Notes: generated by a model not told the origin, from the letters alone. DNA of 64,000 bases from an uncultured Ectothiorhodospiraceae bacterium (GCA_947258545.1 CAMYJI010000028.1:1-64000); one strand, 5' to 3'; numbered from the stretch's first letter, positions 37,512-49,512 are shown. Translations and numbers: made by a program.

Positions 37512-37647
37512 AGAATCTCCTGCGAGCTGCCAAGCTGTTTCATAACGGGTTCTGGATAGTGCCGGCCGGCTGAACGGGGCACGCACCGATGTGCCGGTTC
37601 CGGGAGGCGGCGATTATACACTGAAACAGGGGGCCGGGCAGACAGCT

Positions 37648-38283
37648 TCAGTGGATGTTCTGCGCTTCCCTGAGCAATGATTCAGTTGCATTCAACAGTG
37701 CCTTGCGCTGCAGAATCAGTGTCAGGCGACCTCCGCCGCACTGGCGCCACAAGACAGCGGCGCGCACGGCCGCAAGCAACAGGGCACGGATCAGGTTCTG
37801 GTTCTCGGGATTCCCCAGGATCGCCTGGTTGCCATTAACCAGGATACGCGGCCGCAGGGTACTGATGGTCTGCTTGTAGCAATCAGCCAGGCTGGCAATC
37901 ACGCCGGAATGGGTGACATCGAAAAACCGGGCCTGCTCGTTTGCCTTTTCGATTCCCGCGCTGAGACTGTCCAGCATGGCCCGGTTGCGGTTCAGCTTGC
38001 GTTCCAGGTGCATCACCGTAACAGCATAGCGTGTCAGCTCCATGTCGCGGCGCTCGTTTGGGCCGGCGACCTGGTCGCGGGCAATCTCCAGTCCCTGCCG
38101 GATACCGGCAAGGCTGCCGAACACGGTGTCGGCCGATTCCGGGTCGATGTTGAATATACCGGCCAGGCAGGCATTGAACGCGCGGCTGTCCCGCTGTTCA
38201 CCGTTGGCGATTTGTTGCACCAGCTTGACGGCCTGGAATATGCCGGCCAGGGCGATGGCTAGGTCACGGGAATTGGTTTTCAT
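37648..38283 (-). CDS. hflD: HflD, high frequency lysogenization protein homologue
   Basis: 211-residue helical membrane-associated protein restricted to gammaproteobacteria. It shows LAGIFQAVKLVQQIANGE (about 13-30), VTVMHLERKLNRNRAML (about 88-104) and the C-terminal NPENQNLIRALLLAAVRAAVLWRQ (about 157-180). In E. coli HflD interacts with phage lambda CII; its cellular role is unclear. It is 66 bases downstream of mnmA on the same strand, as in E. coli. Confidence 0.95.
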   Translation of the reverse strand: MKTNSRDLAIALAGIFQAVKLVQQIANGEQRDSRAFNACLAGIFNIDPESADTVFGSLAGIRQGLEIARDQVAGPNERRDMELTRYAVTVMHLERKLNRNRAMLDSLSAGIEKANEQARFFDVTHSGVIASLADCYKQTISTLRPRILVNGNQAILGNPENQNLIRALLLAAVRAAVLWRQCGGGRLTLILQRKALLNATESLLREAQNIH

Positions 38284-38349
38284 GGCTGATTAATAGAATC
38301 TACCGCACGACTGCACGGAGAAGGTGAGAAGTTTAATGCCATATTTATC

Positions 38350-39426
38350 CTAAAGGGCCGTATCGATGATGCCGCCGCCGAGGCATACCTCGTCGTCATA
38401 AAATACCACCGACTGCCCCGGGGTGATGGCGCGTTGCGACTGCTGGAACTCGACCAGGGCCTGCCCCGGCGCAGTGGTGGTGACGCTACAGGGCTGGTCT
38501 GACTGACGGTAGCGGATGCGTGCACTGCATGCCAGAGGCATTTCCGGCGGCTGGCCGGCGATCCAGTGCAGCTGGCTGGCATGCAGGCGCCGCTTGAACA
38601 GGGCGGGATGATCAACCCCCTGGGCGACGCGCAGAATATTGTGTTTCATGTCCTTATCGACGACGTACCACGGTGCACCCGGGGTGTGTTTTTTTCCGCC
38701 GATACCCAGCCCCTGGCGCTGGCCAATGGTGTAGAACACCAGGCCCTGGTGCTCGCCAATCAACGCCCCGTCCAGGGTTCTGATCTCGCCCGGCTGTCCC
38801 GGCAGGTAGCGCGAGAGAAAGTCGCTGAACTTGCGCTCGCCGATAAAACAGATACCGGTACTGTCCTTCTTGTCGTGATTGCGGAAGCCGGCCCGCGTCG
38901 CCATCTCGCGCACCGCGGTTTTCTCCAGGTGGCCGATCGGGAACAGGCTCTTTTTCAATTGCGACTGGTCGAGGCGATGCAGGAAATAGGTCTGGTCCTT
39001 GTTACTGTCCCGGCCCCTGAGCAACCGTGCCGCGCCGTTGCTGTCGGTCCGAGCATAGTGCCCCGTGGCAATGACATCCGCTCCGCGGTCAAGCGCATAG
39101 TCCAGGAATGCCCGGAACTTGATCTCCTGATTGCAGGTAATATCGGGATTCGGAGTGCGTCCGGCCTGGTACTCGTCGAGGAAGTAGCTGAATACGCGGT
39201 TCCAGTATTCAGTCGAGAAACTGACCGTCTGCAATTCGATGTTCAGCAGGTCGCAGACCCCGCGGGCATCCGCGAGGTCCGCCTCAGACGGGCAGTAGCC
39301 GGCCTCGTCATCCTCGTCCCAGTTCTTCATGAAGACGGCCGTGAGCTGGTGGCCTGCCTGCTTGAGGAGGAGGGCGGCCACGGCGGAATCCACACCCCCG
39401 GACAATCCGACAAAGACCTGGCTCAT
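38350..39426 (-). CDS. mnmA: tRNA-specific 2-thiouridylase MnmA
   Basis: 358-residue enzyme that thiolates U34 of tRNAs for Lys, Glu and Gln using sulfur relayed from TusE. The ATP loop is [15 protein letters not shown] (PP-loop SGGVDS, 9-14), followed by [13 protein letters not shown]. Catalytic Cys98 in [12 protein letters not shown] and persulfide Cys193 in [12 protein letters not shown] are both present. The central DKKD and C-terminal RIRYRQ barrel domain complete the protein. ATG at 39426 matches the family start [11 protein letters not shown]. It follows the exported hypothetical gene by 29 bases. Confidence 0.97.
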   Translation of the reverse strand: MSQVFVGLSGGVDSAVAALLLKQAGHQLTAVFMKNWDEDDEAGYCPSEADLADARGVCDLLNIELQTVSFSTEYWNRVFSYFLDEYQAGRTPNPDITCNQEIKFRAFLDYALDRGADVIATGHYARTDSNGAARLLRGRDSNKDQTYFLHRLDQSQLKKSLFPIGHLEKTAVREMATRAGFRNHDKKDSTGICFIGERKFSDFLSRYLPGQPGEIRTLDGALIGEHQGLVFYTIGQRQGLGIGGKKHTPGAPWYVVDKDMKHNILRVAQGVDHPALFKRRLHASQLHWIAGQPPEMPLACSARIRYRQSDQPCSVTTTAPGQALVEFQQSQRAITPGQSVVFYDDEVCLGGGIIDTAL

Positions 39427-39455
39427 GTTGTGTTGTTCAGCCCGGGCACCTGCAG

Positions 39456-40061
39456 TTAGTGGGTGTCCGGGGCCGCACCGGCTTTCCACAGATCGATTTC
39501 CGCGATAAATGGCGGCTGGCCATTATCCAGAAACCAGGAGTCGACAGCATAGCGTCGGGCACTGCCGACCTCCACAATCACGGCGGTGGTATGCGGCATG
39601 CCGACAAACAGGCCGAAGCGGGTGGAGCGCTTGCCGACCCTGTGGTGCCTCAACAGGCCGTCGCGTTCGAGCAAGCGCAGATAGGTCGTGGTATTGGTCG
39701 ATTCATCGATACAGTCGAGTTGGCCGGGTTTTCCGATGCCGCTCAGATTACGGCCCCGGTCGCGGTGCGTGCCCGTATACCGGCCCACAATGGCCTCGAG
39801 GAGGGCAATCGACTCGGCGATTGCGGCACGTTCAGCAGCGGCGCTTGCCGCAGGCTTTTGCAGGGGCCGGATCGCATTGCGCCATTCATCCGGGGTCAGC
39901 GACACCGTAACCACACTGGCGCAGGTGTGATCGAAACAGACCGAAAAGGAATCCCGGGTCGGTGTGGTGATGATGTCATCACGCACAAACAGATCGGCGT
40001 ACACCGGGGCAGCGGTCAGCAACACCAGTAAGGTGGTCAGGTAGCGGGGCTTATTCAACAT
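39456..40061 (-). CDS. Exported protein of unknown function between nudJ and mnmA
   Basis: 201-residue protein with a signal peptide ([22 protein letters not shown]). The mature domain has [64 protein letters not shown] and [23 protein letters not shown]. Three Cys (in VCFDHTC and LDCIDE) could form disulfides or bind a ligand. I recognise it only as a conserved gammaproteobacterial hypothetical. Its ATG at 40061 overlaps the end of nudJ by 11 bases, so it is translationally coupled inside the nudJ-mnmA operon. Confidence 0.8.
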   Translation of the reverse strand: MLNKPRYLTTLLVLLTAAPVYADLFVRDDIITTPTRDSFSVCFDHTCASVVTVSLTPDEWRNAIRPLQKPAASAAAERAAIAESIALLEAIVGRYTGTHRDRGRNLSGIGKPGQLDCIDESTNTTTYLRLLERDGLLRHHRVGKRSTRFGLFVGMPHTTAVIVEVGSARRYAVDSWFLDNGQPPFIAEIDLWKAGAAPDTH

Positions 40062-40497
40062 CGGCAAGCAGGGCAAGGGGGTAGGTGGCACCGGCAAGAT
40101 AGTCATCGATGGACTTAAGTACCAGCGGGCTGCGCAGGTACCCGGCCTGTTCGCGGATTTCGCCGGCAGTCAACCACAGGGTGCGCTCGATACCCGTGTC
40201 GAGTTGCCGCCTGGGTTCATGAAACAGGCCGCGTCCGGAAAACGTGACACGCAGGTAGGTCCTGTCGGTCTCCGGTTGGCACCAGCGGTACAGACCGATG
40301 AGGGCGGCGGGTTGAAAATGCCAGGCGGTTTCTTCCAGGGTCTCGCGTACGACCGCGTCCGTCAGGCTCTCGCCCTGTTCGAGGTGCCCGGCCGGCTGGT
40401 TGTATACCCGCTTGCCGGCGATGCGTTCCTCGACCAGGAGGAAACGGCCCTGGTCCTCGATGACGGCCGCGACAGTGACGTGGGGTTTCCAGGTCAT
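40051..40497 (-). CDS. nudJ: Nudix hydrolase NudJ (phosphatase of thiamine/nucleoside diphosphates)
   Basis: 148-residue pyrophosphohydrolase. The Nudix box is complete: Gly37, Glu43, Arg51-Glu52 and Glu55-Glu56 in GHLEQGESLTDAVVRETLEE. E. coli NudJ removes phosphate from hydroxymethylpyrimidine pyrophosphate, thiamine pyrophosphate and nucleoside di- or triphosphates. Its place at the head of the mnmA-hflD-purB run matches E. coli. It begins MTWKPHVTVAAVIEDQGRFL. Confidence 0.93.
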   Translation of the reverse strand: MTWKPHVTVAAVIEDQGRFLLVEERIAGKRVYNQPAGHLEQGESLTDAVVRETLEETAWHFQPAALIGLYRWCQPETDRTYLRVTFSGRGLFHEPRRQLDTGIERTLWLTAGEIREQAGYLRSPLVLKSIDDYLAGATYPLALLADVE

Positions 40498-40780
40498 ATC
40501 TTATGTATTACAGATAGTTAGTTGTTCATTATGACACAGATTCGGATATGGCAACGTCTTCCCGCGTATCATGAGCAATACATGACAGCTAAATGATTTC
40601 ATTATAATTAAGTACCTTGTTGCTGAAATATTGACACTCGCAGAACGGTTCCCGTTCCCCTATACTGCGCACTCGTTTCTGCGCCACGGGAACACCCCCT
40701 CATCACAACGGTCCCAACGGTAGAAATGCCAGGTTAAATAAACACTAACTTAATTACATGCAAGTGTGGAGGAGTCTGCA
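40498..40780. promoter_or_regulatory. Divergent control region between nudJ and an exported-protein gene
   Basis: About 280 bases. TTGACA (40631-40636) and TATACT (40661-40666) are both good hexamers, but 24 bases lie between them, too far for one standard promoter, so at most one may be used. Downstream, a leader of about 115 bases precedes the GGAGGAG ribosome binding site. I saw no tRNA or riboswitch fold in it. Confidence 0.3.
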
Positions 40781-41701
40781 ATGATAGCGTTGCTAAGAAA
40801 AACAGTTCTGACAGGAATCTTCTTTATTACCACAGTGGGCAGTGCACTGGCCGAAGACGTGCTGATGCCCTTCGTGCTGGCCTCCAAGGCCAGCGGTGAT
40901 GTCAATGCCGTGGCCTCCGAGGTCAAGGGCAAGCTCACCGGGGCCGGCTTCGAGGTCGCCGGTGAATATTCACCCTATAGCGGGGCGCACATCATTGTGG
41001 TCACCAACGCTGCACTGAAGGCCCACGCCGCCAAGTCGGAATTTGGCGCATACGGTGCCGCACAGCGTGTCTCCGTGACCAAGAACGGCGATGATATCGA
41101 GGTCGTCTATACCAACCCCATCTACATGGCCGCCGCCTACCGCATGGCGGGTGACATGGCCGATATCCGTTCACAGCTGGAAGGTGCACTGGGTGCGGAA
41201 ATGGACTTCGGTTCCGAGAAAGACCTGACAGCGAAGGACCTGCGCAAGTACCACTACACCGTGATGATGGAGTACTTCGACGACCCCAGTGAATTGGCCG
41301 AGTACGACAGCCAGGAAGAGGCCCTCAAGGAGGTTGAGGCGGCTCTGGCAGCCGGCAAGGGTGCCACGTCCAAGGTCTACCGCATCGACATCCCCGGCAA
41401 GGATGAGTCCGTGTTCGGTGTGGCCCTCAAGGGCACGGATGCCGATGACTGCAGCGGCGACGAGTTCATCATGGGCCGCGTCGACAAGGCCAGCCCGCGC
41501 TCCACGGCCCACCTGCCGTACGAAATCGTAGTGTCAGACGGCACGGCCTATGCCCTGTATGCTCGCTTCCGCATCGCCATCAACTGGCCGCATCTGCCGA
41601 TGGTGGCCGCACCGGCTGGCCAGGGCACCTTCTTCAAGATCATGTGCTCCCCGGGCGCCATCGAGGAAGCCCTGATCATGGCTGCCGGCGAGGAGCCGTA
41701 A
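40781..41701 (+). CDS. Exported protein with DUF302-like domain
   Basis: 306-residue periplasmic protein. The signal peptide is residues 1-20 (LTGIFFITTVGSALA). Residues about 22-130 have the look of a DUF302 domain, with ASEVKGKLTGAGFEVAGEY, HIIVVTNAALKAHAAKSEFG and DIEVVYTNPIYMAAAYRM. The second half has YHYTVMMEYFDDPSEL, KVYRIDIPGKDESVFGVALKG and DEFIMGRVDKASPRSTAHLPYEI. Function unknown. An excellent GGAGGAG site seven bases before the ATG at 40781 and a strong terminator after the gene show a monocistronic, probably well-expressed unit. The frame from 40766 (GTG) overlaps that site and is not the start. Confidence 0.8.
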   Translation: MIALLRKTVLTGIFFITTVGSALAEDVLMPFVLASKASGDVNAVASEVKGKLTGAGFEVAGEYSPYSGAHIIVVTNAALKAHAAKSEFGAYGAAQRVSVTKNGDDIEVVYTNPIYMAAAYRMAGDMADIRSQLEGALGAEMDFGSEKDLTAKDLRKYHYTVMMEYFDDPSELAEYDSQEEALKEVEAALAAGKGATSKVYRIDIPGKDESVFGVALKGTDADDCSGDEFIMGRVDKASPRSTAHLPYEIVVSDGTAYALYARFRIAINWPHLPMVAAPAGQGTFFKIMCSPGAIEEALIMAAGEEP

Positions 41702-41743
41702 TCTGCAGCTGAATGCCTGACATTGGGCAGGCGTCATACCAGG

Positions 41744-41771
41744 AGCCCCTGCATATGCAGGGGCTTTTTTT
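41744..41771 (+). terminator. Rho-independent terminator
   Basis: Perfect arms AGCCCCTGCA / TGCAGGGGCT at 41744-41765, followed by a run of T. It ends the exported-protein gene and insulates icd, which starts 40 bases later. Confidence 0.95.
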
Positions 41772-41810
41772 CGAATACATTACACATTTATAACCGTGCA
41801 GGACTGAACC

Positions 41811-43067
<1,257 letters not shown>

Positions 43068-43121
43068 TCGGCGTGGGAAATATAACAGTTTGATGCGCAG
43101 TGGATGCGCGCTAGTACGGTA

Positions 43122-43328
43122 TTATTCGGAGGCCTTTATATTCGATGCCTGCAGGCCCTTGGGCCCATCGGTGATCTCGAACTCGACCTTCTGACCCTCG
43201 CTGAGGGTCTTGTAGCCATCCATCTCGATTGCGGAAAAGTGGGCGAAAATATCCTCCTCGCCTTCATCCGGAGAAATAAAACCATAACCCTTGGCATTAC
43301 TGAACCACTTGACTGTACCGACTGACAT
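43122..43328 (-). CDS. cspD: Cold shock-like protein (CspD position)
   Basis: 68-residue single cold shock domain: [15 protein letters not shown] with RNP1 KGYGFI, and RNP2 IFAHF in place of the usual VFVHF. It ends [12 protein letters not shown]. In E. coli cspD lies at this point between icd and clpS and is a stationary-phase replication inhibitor. This protein shares the position and the FAHF motif, so I use the symbol, but it lacks a longer C-terminal tail. Confidence 0.9.
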   Translation of the reverse strand: MSVGTVKWFSNAKGYGFISPDEGEEDIFAHFSAIEMDGYKTLSEGQKVEFEITDGPKGLQASNIKASE

Positions 43329-43672
43329 AACGCCCCTTCCTGTTTCTTTAATCAGACGAAATAAATTCCGTCATTTTTTATACACAGGACCGACCGGTTA
43401 CTGCACAAGGTAATTTCCCGGTCAGTCCTCCCCCCGTGGCTGGCAGGCCAGCCATACGCCGTATAACTTAAATGTGACCTTTGCAGTTAGTCAAGTATGC
43501 ATTTTTTCTGCCGATTTATACTGGACCCGGGCCAACCGGTGTTTCTTGCGCCGGATTTGTTTCTATGCTAATTCTGAATGCGTATGTTATTTGTTTCGAC
43601 AGGCATTTTTCAGAAAGAGAGCATGGCCCGCGCAGTAGGTTTCCAGTTGCGTGGTAGGCTAAAATACAGAAT
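43329..43672. other. Divergent leader between csp and clpS
   Basis: About 340 bases without a supported gene. Contains the csp leader on the minus strand and presumably the clpS promoter. An inverted repeat CTGGCAGG / GGCCAGCC lies near 43440-43456. Open frames on both strands here (43516-43881 and 43578-43769) look like shadows. No riboswitch recognised. Confidence 0.35.
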
Positions 43673-43993
43673 ATGGAAGATGAACGCGGACATGACGGCG
43701 ACGAGGGTCTTGCACTCAAGGAGGCAAAGCCCGAGATCAAGGAACCGCCCCTGTATAAGGTGGTCTTAATGAACGATGACTTTACACCGATGGAATTTGT
43801 AGTCATGCTGCTTGAAAAGCTGTTTGCAATGGATCGGGAGAAGGCGACCCGGATCATGTTGCACGTGCATACGCAGGGCAAGGCGGTATGCGGGATCTAC
43901 TCGCATGAAATCGCCGAGACCAAGGTTGCGCAGGCCAATGAATACGCACGGCGTCACCAGCACCCCTTGCTGTGCAGTATGGAGGAGGCCTGA
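43673..43993 (+). CDS. clpS: ATP-dependent Clp protease adaptor ClpS
   Basis: 106-residue adaptor that binds N-degron substrates (N-terminal Leu, Phe, Tyr, Trp) and delivers them to ClpAP. It has the flexible N-terminus (1-25), then [17 protein letters not shown] (28-44), with the Asn-Asp-Asp pocket residues and Met, and the helix [16 protein letters not shown] with the conserved His. The ribosome binding site before the ATG is weak. Spaced 22 bases from clpA, the usual arrangement. Together with aat, a few kilobases away, it covers the whole N-end rule route. Confidence 0.96.
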   Translation: MEDERGHDGDEGLALKEAKPEIKEPPLYKVVLMNDDFTPMEFVVMLLEKLFAMDREKATRIMLHVHTQGKAVCGIYSHEIAETKVAQANEYARRHQHPLLCSMEEA

Positions 43994-44015
43994 CAGACCG
44001 GCTTGAGGTGTCATT

Positions 44016-46271
44016 GTGCTAAGCAAGGAACTTGAATTCACGCTGAATCTTGCCTTCAAGGAGGCACGCGACAAACGTCATGAATTCATGACGGTTGAAC
44101 ACCTGTTGCATGCCTTGCTGGGCAATCCGTCAGCTGTGGAGGTCCTGAGGGCCTGTGGCGCAGAAATCGACAAGCTTATGCAAGACCTCACCAGGTTTCT
44201 GGATGAAACAACCCCCTTGTTGTCCGAGGACGATACCCGGGAAACACAACCCACCCTGGGATTCCAGCGAGTGCTTCAACGTGCCGTGTTTCATGTCCAG
44301 TCTTCCGACAAGAACGAGGTGACCGGCGCCAATGTTCTGGTGGCCATCTTCAGTGAACAGGAATCGCAGGCCGTCTATTTTCTCAACAAGATGAATATCA
44401 CGCGGCTGGATGTCGTTAACTACATCTCCCACGGCATCTCCAAGGTTCATGACCAGCCGGACGAGAGCCTCGAAAGCACCGAGTCCGGACCGGCCACCGA
44501 AGAGGCGGCGAAACAGCCGTTGGAGACCTTTGCCAGCAACCTGAACGAACTGGCCGCACAGGGCAAGATCGATCCGCTGATCGGGCGGCAGCCCGAGGTG
44601 CGCCGCACCATCCAGATCCTCTGCCGAAGGCGCAAGAACAACCCGCTGTTCGTGGGAGAGGCCGGGGTAGGCAAGACCGCACTGGCCGAAGGCCTGGCGA
44701 AAATGATCGTTGAGGGCGAGGTTCCCGAGGTGCTGCTCGGCAGCACCATCTATTCCCTGGACCTCGGCTCGCTGGTCGCCGGCACCAAATACCGCGGTGA
44801 TTTCGAGAAGCGCTTCAAGGCTGTCCTTTCACAGCTGCGCAAGGAAAAGGGCGCCATCCTGTTCATCGACGAGATCCACACCATTATCGGTGCCGGTGCG
44901 GCATCCGGAGGGGTGATGGACGCCTCCAACCTCATCAAGCCCATGCTGGCCTCCGGTGAACTCAAATGCATCGGCTCCACGACCTACCAGGAATACCGTG
45001 GCATCTTCGAGAAGGATCATGCCCTGTCGCGGCGTTTCCAGAAGATCGATATCAGTGAACCCACGGTCGAGGAAACCGTTGAGATCCTGAAGGGCCTGCG
45101 GCCGCGCTTCGAAGAACACCACAAGGTGAAGTATTCACCACGCGCCCTGCGTGCCGCCGCCGAACTGGCCGATCGCTACATCAATGACCGGCACCTGCCG
45201 GACAAGGCCGTTGACGTCATTGACGAGGCCGGTGCCAGCCAGCGTCTGCGCAAGCCATCGCGCCGCAAGAAAACCATCGGCGTGTCGGATATCGAAGAGA
45301 TCATTGCCCAGATGGCGCGCATCCCCGCCAAGACGGTGAATGTTTCCGACAAGGAGACCCTGCGCAACCTCGAACGCGATCTGAAGATGGTGGTCTACGG
45401 GCAGGACCAGGCCATAGAGAACCTGTCATCGGCCATCAAGATGTCACGATCCGGTCTGGGTGCCGATGAAAGACCGATCGGTTCGTTCCTGTTCGCCGGC
45501 CCAACCGGAGTCGGCAAAACCGAGGTGACCCGGCAGCTTGCCCGTATCATGGGCCTGGAACTGGTACGTTTCGATATGTCGGAATACATGGAGCGCCACA
45601 CGGTATCGCGCCTGATAGGTGCCCCGCCGGGTTACGTCGGCTATGACCAGGGTGGCCTGTTGACCGAGGCCATCAGCAAGAACCCGCATGTCGTGCTGCT
45701 GCTCGACGAGATCGAGAAGGCTCACCCTGATGTCTTCAACCTGTTGCTCCAGGTGATGGACCACGGGACCCTGACCGACAACAACGGGCGCAAGGCAGAC
45801 TTCAGGAATGTGGTGCTGGTCATGACCACCAATGCCGGCGCCCAGGAGATGAACCGGCCATCGATCGGTTTTACCCAGCAGGACCACAGCAGCGATGGCA
45901 TGGAGGTAATCAAGCGCCTGTTTACCCCGGAATTCCGCAATCGGCTGGATGCCATCGTACAGTTTAATCCGCTCGATCCGACCGTGATTACCCAGGTCGT
46001 GGACAAGTTCATATTCGAACTCGAGGCACAACTGCAGGATCAACAGGTCACTATCGAGGTGGATGAATCGGCACGTCTGTGGCTGGCCGAACACGGTTAT
46101 GACCCGAAAATGGGTGCACGCCCCATGTCACGCATCATTCAGCAGCACATCAAGAAACCGCTGGCAGAGGAACTACTGTTCGGTGAACTGGCTAATGGTG
46201 GCCACCTGATAATCAGCGAAGCAGGCGGCAGTCTGAAATTCGAGATCGAGGATAAAGAGTGCGTGCATTGA
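44016..46271 (+). CDS. clpA: ATP-dependent Clp protease ATP-binding subunit ClpA
   Basis: 751-residue AAA+ unfoldase that works with ClpP. The N-domain (1-145) begins MLSKELEFTLNLAFKEARDK. The first nucleotide domain has Walker A GEAGVGKT (214-221) and Walker B LFIDEIHT. The second has GPTGVGKTE near 495, the pore loop GAPPGYVGYDQGG and sensor region FNPLDP. The C-terminal small domain is complete, and the ClpP-binding IGF/IGL-type loop is likely near RPSIGF (about 620). Start is GTG at 44016. Convergent with infA, with a gap of only 25 bases and no clear terminator. Confidence 0.97.
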   Translation: MLSKELEFTLNLAFKEARDKRHEFMTVEHLLHALLGNPSAVEVLRACGAEIDKLMQDLTRFLDETTPLLSEDDTRETQPTLGFQRVLQRAVFHVQSSDKNEVTGANVLVAIFSEQESQAVYFLNKMNITRLDVVNYISHGISKVHDQPDESLESTESGPATEEAAKQPLETFASNLNELAAQGKIDPLIGRQPEVRRTIQILCRRRKNNPLFVGEAGVGKTALAEGLAKMIVEGEVPEVLLGSTIYSLDLGSLVAGTKYRGDFEKRFKAVLSQLRKEKGAILFIDEIHTIIGAGAASGGVMDASNLIKPMLASGELKCIGSTTYQEYRGIFEKDHALSRRFQKIDISEPTVEETVEILKGLRPRFEEHHKVKYSPRALRAAAELADRYINDRHLPDKAVDVIDEAGASQRLRKPSRRKKTIGVSDIEEIIAQMARIPAKTVNVSDKETLRNLERDLKMVVYGQDQAIENLSSAIKMSRSGLGADERPIGSFLFAGPTGVGKTEVTRQLARIMGLELVRFDMSEYMERHTVSRLIGAPPGYVGYDQGGLLTEAISKNPHVVLLLDEIEKAHPDVFNLLLQVMDHGTLTDNNGRKADFRNVVLVMTTNAGAQEMNRPSIGFTQQDHSSDGMEVIKRLFTPEFRNRLDAIVQFNPLDPTVITQVVDKFIFELEAQLQDQQVTIEVDESARLWLAEHGYDPKMGARPMSRIIQQHIKKPLAEELLFGELANGGHLIISEAGGSLKFEIEDKECVH

Positions 46272-46296
46272 AGTTCAGGGAGCTTGTCCCGGACAC

Positions 46297-46515
46297 TCAG
46301 CGCGCGCGGTAGGTTATACGTCCCTTGGAAAGATCGTAGGGTGTCAGTTCCACCGTCACCTTGTCTCCCCGCAGTATCCGGATATAGTGTTTACGCATTT
46401 TCCCCGAGATATGCGCGATCACCACGTGGCCGTTCTCCAGCTCGACCCGGAACATTGTGTTGGGCAGGGTCTCGATGACCGTGCCTTCCATTTCGATTTG
46501 ATCTTCCTTTGCCAT
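46297..46515 (-). CDS. infA: Translation initiation factor IF-1
   Basis: 72-residue S1/OB-fold protein binding the ribosomal A site during initiation. The sequence [19 protein letters not shown], then [40 protein letters not shown] and SKGRITYR is almost invariant in the family. Follows aat on the minus strand, with about 100 bases between. Confidence 0.98.
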   Translation of the reverse strand: MAKEDQIEMEGTVIETLPNTMFRVELENGHVVIAHISGKMRKHYIRILRGDKVTVELTPYDLSKGRITYRAR

Positions 46516-46618
46516 GTAATTAAGTCTTCAACAGTATCAACAGCCGCAGCATTATACGCGGAAGTCCGGCAGGAAACACCCTGCCACGCAGGCCCTGTAA
46601 TGCCACCTTCCGGGAGTC

Positions 46619-47350
46619 TTAGCGGTCGAACAAACCCGCCTCGAAGGCCCACGGCCCGGCTGGCGGAGGCAGGGCACAGGCCCGTTCCAATGTGCGGGTA
46701 AAATCCAGTCGGGACATCGATGTGGCCCCAAGGTCCTCAAGGTGCGGTGTATAGACCTGGCAATCGATCACCGGGAAGTCCCAACGCTCAAGTTGCCGCG
46801 CCAGCTGTACCAGTGCAACCTTCGAGGCGTCGCTCATGCGTGTGAACATGGATTCACCGAAGAACACGCGCCCGATTGAAACCCCGTAGAGACCGCCGAC
46901 CAACCGCCCCTCATGCCAGCATTCAACGGAATGCGCGTAGCCCTGGCGGTGTAACTCAATATAGGCCGCCTTCATCGCGTCGGTAATCCAGGTGCCGCTA
47001 TCGGCCCTGCGGGGCGCGGCGCAACCTTCGACAACCGCCGCAAAATCCGAATCCATCGTCACTCTGAACACGGCCTTCCTGAGGGTCTTGGTCAGGCTGC
47101 GTGATATGCGCAGGTCCCCGGGCCGCAGCACCAGCCGCGGGTCCGGCGACCACCACAGGATCGGCTGACCGGATCCGTACCAGGGAAAGATACCCCGGCG
47201 ATAGGCCTCGAGCAGACGCGGCACGGAGAGATCACCGCCAATCGCCAACAGGCCGTCGGGCTCCTTCAGCGCTCGTTCCACGTCCGGGAACCCGGCATCA
47301 GGATCATCCGGGTCAAGCCAGAAGGGGGCCGGGCCCTGTTCCAGGATCAT
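46619..47350 (-). CDS. aat: Leucyl/phenylalanyl-tRNA--protein transferase
   Basis: 243-residue enzyme that adds Leu or Phe to proteins with N-terminal Arg or Lys, creating N-degrons for ClpS-ClpAP. Recognisable blocks are FWLDPDDPDAGFPDVERAL, LLAIGGDLSVPRLLEAYRRG, IFPWY followed by ILWWSPDPRLVL, then SVECWHEGRLVGGLYGVSIG and FFGESMFTRMSDASKVAL. The start overlaps the stop of the FemAB-like gene (ATGA), so the two are coupled. Confidence 0.97.
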   Translation of the reverse strand: MILEQGPAPFWLDPDDPDAGFPDVERALKEPDGLLAIGGDLSVPRLLEAYRRGIFPWYGSGQPILWWSPDPRLVLRPGDLRISRSLTKTLRKAVFRVTMDSDFAAVVEGCAAPRRADSGTWITDAMKAAYIELHRQGYAHSVECWHEGRLVGGLYGVSIGRVFFGESMFTRMSDASKVALVQLARQLERWDFPVIDCQVYTPHLEDLGATSMSRLDFTRTLERACALPPPAGPWAFEAGLFDR

Positions 47351-48507
47351 CCGCCGTCACCCTGTGCGTCCCGATCCTGCCTGAAGGGTGAATAAGCACT
47401 CATGTCTTTATGATAATCAAGCATCAGTTCATGTTCATTGGCCAGGAACCTTGAGACCGCTTCCCGGAACGGGTCATCCTCTATCCAGTGTGCCGACCAT
47501 GTCAGGGTGGGCAGGAAGCCGCGGCTGATCTTGTGCTCCCCCTGGGCACCGGGCTCGAACAGTGACAGCCTGTGCTCGATGCAGTAGTCGATGCCCTGGT
47601 AGAAGCAGGTTTCAAAGTGAAGACTGTGGTAGTGGTCGCTACAACCCCAGTGCCGGCCGTATAGCGCCGTGTCGCTACGCAGATTAATGGCACCGGCAAC
47701 CGCCCGCTTGCCATCCCGGGCGCATACCAGCACGACCTGTTCGCCCATTGTCTGGCAGATATCGAGAAAGAAATCGAGCGACAGGGTGGCAATGCCGGAT
47801 TTGCGTTCGAAGGTCGAGCGGTAGAAGCGGTGCATGGTCGCCCACAGTGCCTCGCTGGCCTCATGGCCGTGAATGATCTCCATGCGGATGCCGGCATCGG
47901 CGACATAGCGCCGTTCGCGCCCGATCTTCTTGCGCTTGCGCGAATTCAGCTGCCGGAGAAAATCATCAAACGTCCGGTAATCGCGATTTTGCCAGTGAAA
48001 GTGGCAACCCGTGCGGCGCATCAGGCCGTAGTCCAGCAGTGCATCCGTGTCAGCGCCATCGGTGAATAACCAGTGCAGGGATGAAGAGCCGGTTTCCCGG
48101 GTCAGTTCCAGTGACTTGTGGACGAGGGCATCGATAACGGCTGCGCGATCCGCCCCGTCCCTGACCAGCAGGCGCGGACCGGTTACCGGCGTGTAGGGGA
48201 TGGCGGACACCAGTTTCGGGTAGTAGCGCCGGCCGGAACGCTGGTAGGCATCGGCCCATGACCAGTCGAACACGAACTCGCCGTAGGAATTGTCCTTCAG
48301 GTACAGCGGCGCGACACCCGCCGGCTCCCCCTCATCGTCGTACGCAACCAGGTGCTGCGGGTACCAGCCGAAGGCCTCGCCAAGGCAGCGATGCCGTTCC
48401 AGCGCCGCCAGAAATTCGGACCTCAGGAAGGGATTGCGGGTACCGGCCACCCGGTTCCACTGGCCCTCTGCCAGGTCATCCAGACGGTTAATGACGCCGA
48501 CGTGCAT
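47347..48507 (-). CDS. FemAB-like GNAT protein (DUF482/peptidogalycan family)
   Basis: 386-residue protein of two tandem GNAT-like folds. Features include NPFLRSEFLAALERHRCLGE (about 25-44), the aromatic VFDWSWADAYQRSGRRYYPK (about 79-98), LNSRKRKKIGRERRY (about 190-204) with HRFYRSTFERKSG, and the C-terminal EPGAQGEHKISRGFLPT (about 333-349). The family is annotated as peptidogalycan or FemAB-like acyltransferase, but its substrate is not established. In many gammaproteobacteria an arginyl-tRNA-protein transferase gene (bpt/ate) stands near aat; here this gene occupies that place. The gene is between trxB and aat, all on the minus strand. Confidence 0.88.
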   Translation of the reverse strand: MHVGVINRLDDLAEGQWNRVAGTRNPFLRSEFLAALERHRCLGEAFGWYPQHLVAYDDEGEPAGVAPLYLKDNSYGEFVFDWSWADAYQRSGRRYYPKLVSAIPYTPVTGPRLLVRDGADRAAVIDALVHKSLELTRETGSSSLHWLFTDGADTDALLDYGLMRRTGCHFHWQNRDYRTFDDFLRQLNSRKRKKIGRERRYVADAGIRMEIIHGHEASEALWATMHRFYRSTFERKSGIATLSLDFFLDICQTMGEQVVLVCARDGKRAVAGAINLRSDTALYGRHWGCSDHYHSLHFETCFYQGIDYCIEHRLSLFEPGAQGEHKISRGFLPTLTWSAHWIEDDPFREAVSRFLANEHELMLDYHKDMSAYSPFRQDRDAQGDGG

Positions 48508-48543
48508 GGATCATGAACCACCGGCCAGGCGGTGGTGCCGGAA

Positions 48544-49512
<969 letters not shown>

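Noticed and set aside
40631-40666. TTGACA and TATACT as one promoter or tRNA promoter
   Set aside because: Spacing of 24 bases is too long, and no tRNA fold follows.
43578-43769. Frame overlapping the start of clpS
   Set aside because: Out of register with clpS, which has clear family motifs in the other frame.
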